Below are positions 17,374-25,868 of a DNA stretch of 46,137 bases, piece after piece. The position numbers and the translations under genes were made by a program. Numbering within the stretch: the stretch's first letter is position 1; the number at the start of each line of letters is the position of its first letter. This DNA comes from CAVVYA01 sp963752345 (GTDB lineage: Bacteria; Pseudomonadota; Alphaproteobacteria; SMXQ01): NCBI GenBank assembly GCA_963752345.1, contig CAVVYA010000005.1, positions 1 through 46,137 of the forward strand. The letters run 5' to 3'. Below the pieces are notes generated by a model. The model saw only the letters and a program-made list of their open reading frames with translations. It did not search any database and was not told the origin of the DNA.

Positions 17374-18852
17374 ATGGCTTGGACGGATCTCAGGACGTTC
17401 ATCGATCGGCTGCAGGACGACGGTGAACTCGCCGTCGTCAAGGGAGCGAACTGGGAGGAGGAAATCGGCGGCATCACGGAGCTCATGACCGAGCAGAATG
17501 GGCCCGGTCTGCTGTTCGACGATATTCCCGGTTATCCGTCGGGCTTCCGTGTCGCTTCCAATCTTTTCACCACCGCTCGGCGCACCGCTCTCGCGGTTGG
17601 CCTTGACCCGGACGCGCCCGACCTGCCCAAGCAGTGGCGCGAGATGATGCGGAATGTGAAGCCCGTTCCCGTCGAGGCTTCGAATTCCGCACCGATCCTC
17701 GAGAACAAGCTGACCGGCGACCAGATCGACCTTTTCAAGTTCCCCGTTCCAAAGTGGCATGAGCGCGATGGGGGCCGCTACATCGGCACGGGTGTCTGCG
17801 TCATCAACAAGAACTTCCACAATGGCGTGGTCAATTCCGGCGCCTACCGCGTCGCCATAATGGATGCCAAAACCTGCTCGATCTTCATCGAGCATGGCAA
17901 GCATGGCTACCAGAATGCCCAGGAGTATTGGAAGCGGGGAGAGAATTGCCCCGTCATTCTGTCGATCGGGCAGGATCCGCTTCTCACCTCGTTGGCCGGC
18001 CCGACGATCTACCGCACGCCGCGCGACATGTCGGAATTCGAGGTCGCGGGCTACATTCAGAAAAGTCCCTATCCGGTCGCTTACGGCGAACACACAGGCT
18101 TGCCGATGCCTGCCTATGGCGAGATTGCCATCGAGGGTTTCATCCCGCCGCCGTCTGAGAGGTTAGAGCCGGAAGGTCCGTTCGGCGAATGGACCGGCTA
18201 CTATGCCCACGGCCGTCAGCCCGAACTCGTCGTCGAGGTGGCGGCGATCTACCACCGCAACGATCCGATCATATTCGGTTTGCCGCCGCAGCGTCCGGTC
18301 GGCGGCAACTACATGGCCAACTTCGGACTCGACGATTTCGACTACATCGAGCGCCTCAAGGACGCAGGAATTCCCGGCGTCAGCCGCGTCATTCATGTCG
18401 GCCGACCCAATTTCCGGGCGCTTTCCATGAAGCAGATGTATCCGGGGCATGTCGAGGATGTCATCAAGATTATCGAGCCGGGCGGCGACCAGTATTGCGG
18501 CCACAACATTTGGATACTGGTCGACGACGACATCGACATCGGCAATCAGGACGAGCTGATCTGGGCGGTCGCCAGCCGTCTCGCGCCGGAGCATGGGGTC
18601 AAGGTCATCCCGGGAACCGGCGTATGGCAGCTCGACCCATTGATTCCGCCGAACGAGCGGTCGGTTCCGGAGGCAGGTGGCCGTCGTCCCTACACGGCCC
18701 ACAACCTGATTCTGAATGCCTGTCGACCCTACGCGTGGTTCAACGAGTTTCCGCCGGTCGCGGTCAACAGCCGTGAGCTCCGCGAGCGGGTTCACAAAAA
18801 GTGGTCGGATCTCTTCACCAAGCCATATGGCACGGCGGCGAAGAAACACTAG
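17374..18852 (+). CDS. UbiD-family (de)carboxylase with canonical active site
   Basis: A 492-residue UbiD-family enzyme of normal length. It has N154 and R159 in NSGAYR, His residues in EHGKHG (174-177), SEFEVAG (E221) and the full catalytic block EGPFGEWTGYY (E267, E272). The Arg-Glu-Glu set used with prenylated FMN is thus complete, in contrast to the first UbiD gene of the window. The substrate is unknown; neighbours (bicupin, RidA, lower meta pathway) suggest an aromatic or ring-opened unsaturated acid. No ubiX-like prenyl transferase gene is in the window, so the cofactor must come from elsewhere. Confidence 0.93.
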   Translation: MAWTDLRTFIDRLQDDGELAVVKGANWEEEIGGITELMTEQNGPGLLFDDIPGYPSGFRVASNLFTTARRTALAVGLDPDAPDLPKQWREMMRNVKPVPVEASNSAPILENKLTGDQIDLFKFPVPKWHERDGGRYIGTGVCVINKNFHNGVVNSGAYRVAIMDAKTCSIFIEHGKHGYQNAQEYWKRGENCPVILSIGQDPLLTSLAGPTIYRTPRDMSEFEVAGYIQKSPYPVAYGEHTGLPMPAYGEIAIEGFIPPPSERLEPEGPFGEWTGYYAHGRQPELVVEVAAIYHRNDPIIFGLPPQRPVGGNYMANFGLDDFDYIERLKDAGIPGVSRVIHVGRPNFRALSMKQMYPGHVEDVIKIIEPGGDQYCGHNIWILVDDDIDIGNQDELIWAVASRLAPEHGVKVIPGTGVWQLDPLIPPNERSVPEAGGRRPYTAHNLILNACRPYAWFNEFPPVAVNSRELRERVHKKWSDLFTKPYGTAAKKH

Positions 18853-18931
18853 GGGGCGGCCGGCAGGGCGTATCGAGCAGGGCGCCCAATGCCCTTTTTG
18901 CAATAAGAAATGACGATGGGGTACATGCGCT

Positions 18932-20020
18932 ATGCAGACGAAGCCGAAGTCTCTCGAAGAATGGTACATTACCAGCGCCTATCAGGATTTCGTGCGCAGC
19001 GAAGGCGCGCCGCTCTACGAGGGAAGCGGCCTGCGGGACCTGCAGAATGTGGCTCTCGCTGATTGGAAGCGGCGCGGCGGCAAGGTGGCCTACACGCGCC
19101 TCGGCGATCAGGAGGACGGCTACAACATGCAGATCGTCGAGATCCCGCCGGGCGGCGAGCTGAAGCCCGAGCGCCACATGTACGACGCATTGATGTTTGT
19201 CATTAGCGGTGGCGGCGCGTCGACCATCTGGCAGCAGGGCGAGAAGAAGCGCACGGTCGAGTGGCAGGAAGGTTCGCTGCTGGCCATCCCCTTGAACGCC
19301 TGGCACCAGGAATTCAACAGGTCCGGCAGCGAGCCATGCCGCGTCGTGTTCGTCTCGAACATGGGCCGCATCATGAACCTGTATAACAATCTCGAGTTCG
19401 TCTTTAACAACCCCTTCACCTTCTCCGATCGCTACTCCTACGACATGGCGGACTTTCTCGATCGGGAAACGAAATGGGCGCCTCGCGTGCTCGAAACCAA
19501 TTTTATTGCCGACGTCCGCGCTCTGGAACTCAATCCATTTCCGGAGCGCGGCAATCGAACTTCCATCATGCGCATGTCCATGGCGGGGACTTCGATCGGC
19601 ATGCATGTCATGGGCGTGTCGGAAGGCACTTACGTCACCGCGCACCGGCACGGGCCCGGCGCTCTCGTCATGGTGGTGGCCGGCGAGGGCTACGAGCTGT
19701 TCTACCGGCAGGGCGATGAAAAGAACCGCACCAAGCTGATCGCCAATCCGTACACGGTGGTCTCGCCGAAGCTGAACGAATACCACCAGCATTTCAATTC
19801 GGGCAAAGGCGAGTACCGAATGCTGGCTTTCCGTGGCACCGGCATTCGCTATGGCCATGGTGACGCCTATCAGGCCGCGAAGACCGCGCAGTCGAAGGAT
19901 CCTTTCGCGTATTCCTACAAGATCACCTACGAGCAAGAGGATCCCTCAATTCGCGAAGAGTACTACAAGGAGTTGGAGAAAAACGGGATCGATCTGAAGC
20001 TCAAGCCTTTAGACCAATAA
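18932..20020 (+). CDS. Bicupin-domain protein, possible metal-dependent dioxygenase
   Basis: A 362-residue protein with two cupin barrels. Barrel 1 (about 65-135) contains PERHMYDALMFVISG (E80, H82) and H125 in LNAWHQEF. Barrel 2 (about 215-300) contains AHRHGPGALVMVVAGEG (H238, H240) and YHQHFN (H285, H287), a His-rich pocket suitable for Fe or Mn. The family includes gentisate-type ring-cleaving dioxygenases and other oxygenases, but the sequence does not show which reaction. It lies 79 bp after the canonical UbiD gene and before receptor copy 4, suggesting joint action with the decarboxylase on the same compound. Confidence 0.75.
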   Translation: MQTKPKSLEEWYITSAYQDFVRSEGAPLYEGSGLRDLQNVALADWKRRGGKVAYTRLGDQEDGYNMQIVEIPPGGELKPERHMYDALMFVISGGGASTIWQQGEKKRTVEWQEGSLLAIPLNAWHQEFNRSGSEPCRVVFVSNMGRIMNLYNNLEFVFNNPFTFSDRYSYDMADFLDRETKWAPRVLETNFIADVRALELNPFPERGNRTSIMRMSMAGTSIGMHVMGVSEGTYVTAHRHGPGALVMVVAGEGYELFYRQGDEKNRTKLIANPYTVVSPKLNEYHQHFNSGKGEYRMLAFRGTGIRYGHGDAYQAAKTAQSKDPFAYSYKITYEQEDPSIREEYYKELEKNGIDLKLKPLDQ

Positions 20021-20085
20021 AGGCACCGATCGCCAGCGTCTTTGAGTTCGTTTACCGCGAAACGTGAAACGCTAGGGAGGGCTGA

Positions 20086-21228
20086 ATGCAAACGCCACGA
20101 TTCAAAATGTCAGTTGCAGCGACATCGCTGCTGTTGATCGGCGGTCTGTGCGCCGGTTATGGCGCTCCGGCGACGGCGCTCCCGAACCAGGAGGAACTGG
20201 CTGAAGGAAGCACGGGCTGGAAGGAGGAATGGGACAAGGTCCTGGCTGCCGCCAAGAAGGAAGGCGCCATCAGTGTGGCGGGACCGGCGCAGGCCGCTGA
20301 ACGCGCGGTCATTGCGAAGTTTCGCAATGCCTACCCCGACATCAAGCTCCACTATACGGGACTCTCGTCCGGCAGCTTCCTGTCCCGGGTCACCGTGGAA
20401 CGGCAGGGCGGAAACTATGAATGGGACGTCATGGTCGGCGGCCCGTCCAGCTTCTTTGATTTCATCAAGAAGGGATTCTTCCAGCCGCTGGCGCCGCTTC
20501 TGATTCTTCCCGATGTGGCGGACGATCGCACCTGGCTGGGCGGCGTTCGGGATGGATTCCAGGATGATGACGGTAAATATGTCTTCGCGTTCACCACTTA
20601 CATCACCAACCAGATCAAGGTGAATCGAACCGTCATTCCCGAAAGCCAGTTGGACAATGTCGAACAATTGCTCGACCCGAAATGGAAAGGGAAGATCGTT
20701 TTTTACGACCCGCGCGGCGGCGGTGCCGGTTCGACCGCGCTTTCGATGCTCTATAAGGAGTTGGGGGCCGACAAGATCAAGACGTTGCTCGTCGATCAGC
20801 AGCCGCTCTTCAGCACCGACAAGCGGCAGTTCACCGAATGGATCATTCGTGGTGAATACCCGATCGGCATCGGCATTGTCGACGCTTATCTGACCCCGTT
20901 CCTCGAGCACGGGATCGGCAAGGATGTGATCAATCTCAAATCGAAGATCGAGGTGATCACGACGGGGTCAGGCACGGTCGTGGTAATGGATCGTAACCCT
21001 CATCCGAACGCCTCCAAGGTATTTGTGAATTGGCTTTTGACGCAGGCGGTACAGACCGACTGGGCGAAATCGGCCGCGACAAATAGCCGCCGTCTGGACG
21101 TGCCCTCCGGTTCGCCCGAATCGAAGCCCGATCCGGCGAAGCTGGACACCTATCTCAACTTCAACAGGCAATCGAACAACTACCTGAAGGCCGAAGCCCA
21201 GGCTCTCGCCCGGAAGTTGCGGCCCTAG
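20086..21228 (+). CDS. ABC transporter substrate-binding protein (AfuA/FbpA-like), copy 4
   Basis: A 380-residue receptor with a clear signal peptide (MSVAATSLLLIGGLCAGYGAPATA). It follows the other copies in all blocks, such as WKEEWDKVLAAAKKEGAISVAGP, DKRQFTEWIIRGEYPIGIG and NPHPNASKVFVNWLL, and is closest to copy 2 (GGPSSFFDFIKKGFFQP against GGPTSHYDYIKKGYFQP). GGGAGGG precedes the ATG. It sits inside the catabolic operon, away from the permease genes. A separate ligand delivered to the shared permease is the likely reason for the extra copy. Confidence 0.92.
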   Translation: MQTPRFKMSVAATSLLLIGGLCAGYGAPATALPNQEELAEGSTGWKEEWDKVLAAAKKEGAISVAGPAQAAERAVIAKFRNAYPDIKLHYTGLSSGSFLSRVTVERQGGNYEWDVMVGGPSSFFDFIKKGFFQPLAPLLILPDVADDRTWLGGVRDGFQDDDGKYVFAFTTYITNQIKVNRTVIPESQLDNVEQLLDPKWKGKIVFYDPRGGGAGSTALSMLYKELGADKIKTLLVDQQPLFSTDKRQFTEWIIRGEYPIGIGIVDAYLTPFLEHGIGKDVINLKSKIEVITTGSGTVVVMDRNPHPNASKVFVNWLLTQAVQTDWAKSAATNSRRLDVPSGSPESKPDPAKLDTYLNFNRQSNNYLKAEAQALARKLRP

Positions 21229-21299
21229 GCGCCGCGGTCGCAGATCGGCCATGACTTTGTAAGTATGTAAGGCGAAAGCCCGGTGGAAAGGAAACTGAA

Positions 21300-21686
21300 A
21301 TGACTGAGCGAGTAACGGTCCATGTCGATGGCGAGCAAGAGCACCGCAATCCGATTCCGACCTGCGTCAGGCTCGGCAACCTCATCCTTCCATCGGTGAT
21401 CTCCGGCATCAGCGGGCTTCCAGATGGTGTGACGCTGACGCCGGAGGAGGAGATCGAGCGCGCCTTCCAACGGATGAAAAAAATCGTCGAGGCGGCCGGC
21501 GGCAGCGTCAGGCATATCGGCAAGATCACAATTTACTTGAGCGATTTCAGCCATCGTGAGTTCGTCAATAAAAGTTGGCTGAAGATGTTTCCGGACCCGG
21601 ACAGCCGCCCGGCGCGACATTGCATACCGATTAAGGCGCCGGGCCGCGCGGTCGTTCAACTCGATGTCATCGCGTCCGTCCAGTAG
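21300..21686 (+). CDS. RidA/YjgF/2-aminomuconate-deaminase-family protein 2
   Basis: A 128-residue RidA-fold protein with the substrate-binding Arg in SRPARH (R106) and the typical block RHIGKITIYLSDFSHREFVNK. GGAAAGGAAAC lies upstream of the ATG. It directly precedes the hydratase, acetaldehyde dehydrogenase and aldolase genes. In 2-aminophenol-type meta pathways a RidA-family deaminase acts just before a 4-oxalocrotonate decarboxylase of the same family as the next gene. That parallel makes a deaminase role attractive but unproven. Confidence 0.87.
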   Translation: MTERVTVHVDGEQEHRNPIPTCVRLGNLILPSVISGISGLPDGVTLTPEEEIERAFQRMKKIVEAAGGSVRHIGKITIYLSDFSHREFVNKSWLKMFPDPDSRPARHCIPIKAPGRAVVQLDVIASVQ

Positions 21687-21830
21687 CGCCTCCTGGGTCA
21701 AGGACGGCCTTTGTCCGAAAAGCTCCGCCATTGTGGCCGGAGAAAGACGACGAGACAGTAGATTTGTGGGTTGTCCCGCGTTGCCGCATCCATTCGCGAC
21801 AGTCTGGGCCAATCAGTTGGGAGAAACCGA

Positions 21831-22613
21831 ATGAGCGGAATCGTACAAAACGCGGCGGACCGCATCTGGCACGCGCACGAAACAGGTGAAGCATGCGCGC
21901 CTGTGCGCGACTTGATCGGCGCGGACGACGTGGCGGCGGCCTATGCCGTCCAGGATGCCAACACGAAGCGCTGGCTCGCCGCCGGCCGGCGCGTTGTCGG
22001 CCGCAAGATCGGCCTGACGTCGAAGGCCGTTCAGGCTCAACTCGGGGTCGACCAGCCGGATTTCGGGATGCTCTATGCCGATATGCTGGTGCGCAATGGT
22101 GCCCAGGTGTCCTTGGCATCGGTCATGCAGCCCAAGGTGGAGGCGGAAATAGCCTTGGTCCTGAAACGGTCTCTGACCAAAACTTCGCATAGGCCTGAGG
22201 ATATTGCCGCTGCCACCGCCCATGCGGTACCGGCCATCGAGATCGTCGGCAGCCGGGTCGCGAACTGGGACATTCGGATTGTCGATACCATCGCCGACAA
22301 TGCGTCGAGCGGCCTTTTCGTGCTTGGTACGGACGAGGTGCCGCTTGCCGATTTCGACTTGATCAAGTGCAAGATGGCGATGACCAAGGCCGGGACGGAA
22401 GTGTCGTCAGGAACCGGCGCGGCTTGCCTCGGGAGCCCATTGATTGCCGCGGTTTGGCTCGCGGACACCATGGTGCGGGTCGGCCGCCCACTGCAGGCTG
22501 GCGACATCGTGATGACAGGCGCGCTGGGTCCGATGGCGCGGGTGGCCGCGGGCGACACATTCGAGGCCACGATCGAGGGCCTCGGATCGGTCGCGGTCTC
22601 CTTCACAGCCTAG
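21831..22613 (+). CDS. mhpD: 2-hydroxypenta-2,4-dienoate hydratase / 4-oxalocrotonate decarboxylase family
   Basis: A 260-residue member of the MhpD/XylJ/XylI family. It has the blocks GRKIGLTSKAVQAQLGVDQPDFG, QPKVEAEIALVL (acidic metal ligands) and DNASSGLFVLG. Hydratases and decarboxylases of this family cannot be told apart safely by eye; clustering with aldolase and acetaldehyde dehydrogenase supports the hydratase, clustering with RidA supports the decarboxylase. ATG 21831 follows GGGAGAAACCG; an in-frame upstream ATG at 21771 would overlap non-coding text and is rejected. It is followed 23 bp later by the dehydrogenase gene. Confidence 0.88.
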   Translation: MSGIVQNAADRIWHAHETGEACAPVRDLIGADDVAAAYAVQDANTKRWLAAGRRVVGRKIGLTSKAVQAQLGVDQPDFGMLYADMLVRNGAQVSLASVMQPKVEAEIALVLKRSLTKTSHRPEDIAAATAHAVPAIEIVGSRVANWDIRIVDTIADNASSGLFVLGTDEVPLADFDLIKCKMAMTKAGTEVSSGTGAACLGSPLIAAVWLADTMVRVGRPLQAGDIVMTGALGPMARVAAGDTFEATIEGLGSVAVSFTA

Positions 22614-22636
22614 GATCGACGCGAGGAGTGTTCAGC

Positions 22637-23581
22637 ATGAGTGATAAGGGCCGCGTTTCCGTGGCGATCATCGGCTCTGGCAATATCGGGACCGACCTGA
22701 TGATAAAGGTGCTGCGAACGTCGCGTCATCTTCAGATGGGCGCGATGGTTGGCATCGATTCTGCTTCCGACGGTCTGGCGCGCGCGCGGCGAATGGACGT
22801 TCCCGTAACGGACGCGGGAATCGACGGGCTTGTGAAGATGCCGGGTTTCAAGGATATCCGGATCGCCTTCGATGCGACCTCGGCCGGGGCCCATCGCCGG
22901 CACAACGAGGTGTTGCGGCAGCACGGCATTCAGGTGATCGACCTGACGCCGGCCGCGATCGGTCCCTATGTCGTTCCCGTGGTCAACCTGGACGAGCATC
23001 TGGGCGCGCCGAACCTCAATATGGTGACTTGCGGCGGCCAGGCCACGATCCCGATCGTTGCCGCAATCGCGCGGGTCGCGACGGTGCATTATGCCGAGAT
23101 CGTCGCCTCCATCGCTTCGAAGTCGGCCGGCCCCGGCACGCGGGCGAACATCGACGAATTCACCGAGACGACCGCCCGCGGCCTTGAGGTTGTTGGCGGC
23201 GCCAAGCGCGGCAAGGCCATCATCGTGCTCAACCCGGCGGAGCCGCCGCTGATCATGCGTGACACGGTCTTCACGCTGTCGGAAGGCGCCGAGGAGGATG
23301 CCATCCACGCGGCGGTCGAGCAGGTGGTCGCCGAGGTGCAGCGTTATGTGCCGGGCTATCGCCTCAAGCAGGCCGTCCAATTCGAACGCTACGGCAGCAA
23401 CAATCCGCTGGCGATTCCGGGTGTCGGGACCTTTTCCGGAATCAAATCTTCCGTCTTTCTCGAGGTCGAGGGGGCTGCCCACTACCTTCCGAGCTATGCG
23501 GGCAATCTCGATATCATGACATCGGCTGCGCTGGCCACCGCCGAGCGGATCGCCGAGCAGGTGCTGAGGAACGTGGCATGA
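22637..23581 (+). CDS. mhpF: Acetaldehyde dehydrogenase (acetylating)
   Basis: A 314-residue CoA-dependent aldehyde dehydrogenase of the MhpF/DmpF/BphJ family. The nucleotide loop GSGNIGTD is at the N-terminus and the catalytic Cys is C132 in TCGGQATIP. It converts acetaldehyde, channelled from the partner aldolase, to acetyl-CoA with NAD+. The ATG has GAGGAG upstream. The stop overlaps the aldolase start by 4 bp (ATGA), the standard tight coupling of this enzyme pair. Confidence 0.96.
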   Translation: MSDKGRVSVAIIGSGNIGTDLMIKVLRTSRHLQMGAMVGIDSASDGLARARRMDVPVTDAGIDGLVKMPGFKDIRIAFDATSAGAHRRHNEVLRQHGIQVIDLTPAAIGPYVVPVVNLDEHLGAPNLNMVTCGGQATIPIVAAIARVATVHYAEIVASIASKSAGPGTRANIDEFTETTARGLEVVGGAKRGKAIIVLNPAEPPLIMRDTVFTLSEGAEEDAIHAAVEQVVAEVQRYVPGYRLKQAVQFERYGSNNPLAIPGVGTFSGIKSSVFLEVEGAAHYLPSYAGNLDIMTSAALATAERIAEQVLRNVA

Positions 23582-24594
23582 GCCGCCGTCTATACATTCA
23601 GGACGTGACGCTCCGTGATGGCATGCATGCGATCCGGCATCGTTACGGCATCGATCATGTGGTCGCCATTGCCCGCGCGCTGGACGAAGCCGGCGTGGAC
23701 GCCATAGAAGTCGCCCACGGCGACGGTCTTTCAGGGTCCAGCTTCAACTACGGTTTCGGCGCGCACACCGACTGGGAGTGGCTGACCGCGGTCGCCGGCG
23801 TTCTCAAGCGTGCTCGGCTTACAACGCTCTTGCTGCCGGGCATTGGCACCGTGGAGGATCTCCACCACGCTCACGATCTCGGCGTCGGCTCGGTGCGGGT
23901 GGCCACTCATTGCACCGAGGCAGATGTCGCACGCCAGCACATCGAATACGCTCGCCGGATCGGCATGGACGTCTCAGGTTTTCTGATGATGTCGCACATG
24001 ATCGAGCCCAAGGCGCTGGCAGCGCAGGCCAAGCTGATGGAATCCTATGGCGCCCATTGCGTCTATGTCACGGACAGCGGCGGCGCCCTGCTGATGGATG
24101 GCGTGGCGGAGCGCTTCGATGCCTATCGCGAGGTTCTGTCGCCGACCACCGAGCTGGGCATCCACGCACACCATAATCTCAGCTTCGGGGTTGCCAACTC
24201 GGTCGTCGCCGTGCAGCACGGCGTGACCCGCGTCGATGCCTCGCTCGCGGGGATGGGCGCCGGGGCGGGCAACTGCCCCCTCGAAGTGTTCATCGCGGTA
24301 GCCGATCGCATGGGGATGGAACATGGCTGCGACCTCTTCGGTCTGATGGACGCCGCCGAGAACCTGGTCCGGCCTCTCCAGGACCGGCCGGTACGCGTCG
24401 ACCGGGAGACCCTGACACTCGGCTATGCCGGAGTCTATTCCAGCTTCCTGCGCCATGCCGAAGCTGCTTCGCAGACCTATGGCGTCGATACGCGCGCGAT
24501 CCTGGCTGAGGCCGGCCGCCGCCGCATGGTCGGCGGTCAGGAAGACATGATCGTAGATATCGCTCTCGATCTTGCGAAAGTTCAGCGCGGGTAG
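23578..24594 (+). CDS. mhpE: 4-hydroxy-2-oxovalerate aldolase
   Basis: A 338-residue class II pyruvate aldolase of the MhpE/DmpG/BphI family. The N-terminal TLRDGMHAIRH (R13, D14, H17, H21) supplies metal ligand and base residues, and GIHAHHN provides the His-x-His metal site. It splits 4-hydroxy-2-oxovalerate into pyruvate and acetaldehyde and forms a complex with the preceding dehydrogenase. It is the last gene of region A; 226 bp further on an IS630-type element begins. Confidence 0.96.
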   Translation: MSRRLYIQDVTLRDGMHAIRHRYGIDHVVAIARALDEAGVDAIEVAHGDGLSGSSFNYGFGAHTDWEWLTAVAGVLKRARLTTLLLPGIGTVEDLHHAHDLGVGSVRVATHCTEADVARQHIEYARRIGMDVSGFLMMSHMIEPKALAAQAKLMESYGAHCVYVTDSGGALLMDGVAERFDAYREVLSPTTELGIHAHHNLSFGVANSVVAVQHGVTRVDASLAGMGAGAGNCPLEVFIAVADRMGMEHGCDLFGLMDAAENLVRPLQDRPVRVDRETLTLGYAGVYSSFLRHAEAASQTYGVDTRAILAEAGRRRMVGGQEDMIVDIALDLAKVQRG

Positions 24595-24820
24595 GTTCAG
24601 CGCTGGTGGCGCGACCCAGGCGTCATCAATTCGTGATCAAGGCGGCTAAAAAGCCCTGTCCGACCGGGCCATCGGTAGCCATTTCGGCACCCATTCGAGT
24701 TTCTGGCTGCTCGACCGACGATTATGCTACCAGGTCACGTTGTGGTCGCGCAGGGATGGCATCGGTCTGGGTAGACCGGCGTCCATTCGCCCTCTTGATC
24801 TCTGATCAAGTTCCCAGCTA
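24595..24820. other. Spacer between the aldolase gene and the insertion sequence
   Basis: No gene is supported. A 7-bp inverted repeat CTTGATC/GATCAAG (24794-24810) lies just before the element and may end transcription weakly. The last two bases are the TA target copy of the insertion. Confidence 0.4.
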
Positions 24821-24844
24821 GAGCGTGATCCATTCAGATTGACG
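24821..24844. repeat. Left terminal inverted repeat of the IS630 element
   Basis: Imperfect inverted repeat, about 16 of 24 positions matching the right end; outermost bases GAGC are identical at both ends and are preceded by TA. Confidence 0.75.
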
Positions 24845-25776
24845 TGTATCCGGCATTGCGAAGGTAGTTGGCACATTCGGCGGGTGTGAAGCGGTCGAGC
24901 AAGGTGCCGATGCGGCGCCAGGTTGCTTCGACGGAGCGTTCGTCGGCTTTGCGCAGGAGGGTCTTGAGTTTGGCGAAGACCTGCTCGATCGGGTTGAGGT
25001 CGGGACTGTAGGGTGGCAGGAAGAAGAGCTTGGCGCCGGCGGTCCGGATGGCGCGCCGCACGGACTGTCCCTTGTGGCTGCCGAGGTTGTCCATGATGAC
25101 GATGTCGCCGGCCGACAGCGTCGGCACCAGGATCTGCTCGACGTAGGCGAGGAAGCTCTTGCCATTGATCGGGCCGTCGAGAACGCAGGGTGCGTCGATC
25201 CGATCTACGCGCAGGGCCGCCAAGAAGGTCAACGTCCGCCAGTGTCCGTGCGGCACCTTGGCGATCAGCCGCTGGCCGCGCGCGCACCGGCCATGGGTGC
25301 GCGTCATGTTAGTCTTGGCCCAGGTCTCGTCGATGAAGACCAGCCGGGCGGCGTCGAGCTTCCCCTGATGGGTCTTCCAACGGACGCGTCGCCGGGCGAC
25401 GTCAGGCCGGTCTTGTTCGCTGGCGTGCAGGCTTTTTTTTGAAGCTGACACCTTCGTCGTTCAGCAGCCGCCACACCGAACCGTAGCTCGCCCTCACCGC
25501 GCGGGCGTTCAGTTCGTTGACCAACGCGCGCAACGTTACGTCCGGCTTCGCCGCGAGCCGCGCCAGCATCCAGTCCCGCTGCGCCGCCAGCAACCGCGCC
25601 TGCCGGCTGCCCATCGGCTTGGCCGCCACGCTGCCGGTCTGACGCTTGCGCTGCGACCACTTCACCACGCTCGAAACGCTCACCCCGAACGTCTCGGCCA
25701 CCTCCCGTACCGAGTGCCCGGCCTCGACCCGCCGAACCACCCGAATGCGCAAATCCTCCGAATACGGCTTCACCAT
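24834..25776 (-). pseudogene. IS630-family transposase in two frames (A8 slippery run)
   Basis: The upstream frame (25776-25402) encodes the helix-turn-helix part (MVKPYSEDLRIRVVRRVEAG, then REVAETFGVSVSSVVKW). The downstream frame (to 24834) encodes the DDE catalytic domain, with VFIDETW, MDNLGSHKG and PPYSPDLNPIEQVFAKLK giving the D, D and E positions. The frames meet at eight As on the coding strand (25433-25440), reading VSFKKK in one and SASKKSLHASEQDRPD in the other. Seven As would fuse them as VSFKKSLHASEQ. Either transcriptional or ribosomal slippage on A8 makes the full enzyme, or one extra A has inactivated it. Confidence 0.88.
25433..25440 (-). other. A8 homopolymer at the transposase frame junction
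   Basis: Eight consecutive A residues on the coding strand at the exact junction of the two transposase frames. Loss of one A restores one frame. Such runs support slippage-based expression in several IS families, and are also common places for sequencing indels. Confidence 0.6.
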
Positions 25777-25841
25777 CGGATGCTGACCTCCTATCCAGCC
25801 AGCATCTTAAATCATAACAGCGCCCCCAAGGGAATCCCTCA

Positions 25842-25865
25842 ATTCAATTAAGACGATTCATGCTC
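25842..25865. repeat. Right terminal inverted repeat of the IS630 element
   Basis: Partner of the left repeat; reads inward from the TA at 25866-25867 as GAGCATGAATCG on the minus strand. Confidence 0.75.
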
Positions 25866-25868
25866 TAA

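Larger units (their letters stand above)
24821..25865 (-). mobile_element. IS630-family insertion sequence
   Basis: A 1045-bp element bounded by TA on both sides (24819-24820 and 25866-25867), the target duplication typical of IS630/Tc1-mariner elements. Imperfect terminal inverted repeats begin GAGCGTGATC (left) and, on the other strand, GAGCATGAAT (right). It carries one transposase region on the minus strand, split into two frames. The right end abuts a ~300-bp two-copy repeat. The ends are intact, so the insertion appears recent; it may have been active when it entered. Confidence 0.9.

Noticed and set aside
2255..21228. Iron-uptake function for the AfuA/FbpA-like importer
   Set aside because: The family name suggests iron, but no siderophore, Fur-like or iron genes are present and all neighbours are catabolic; aromatic-acid transport is preferred though unproven.
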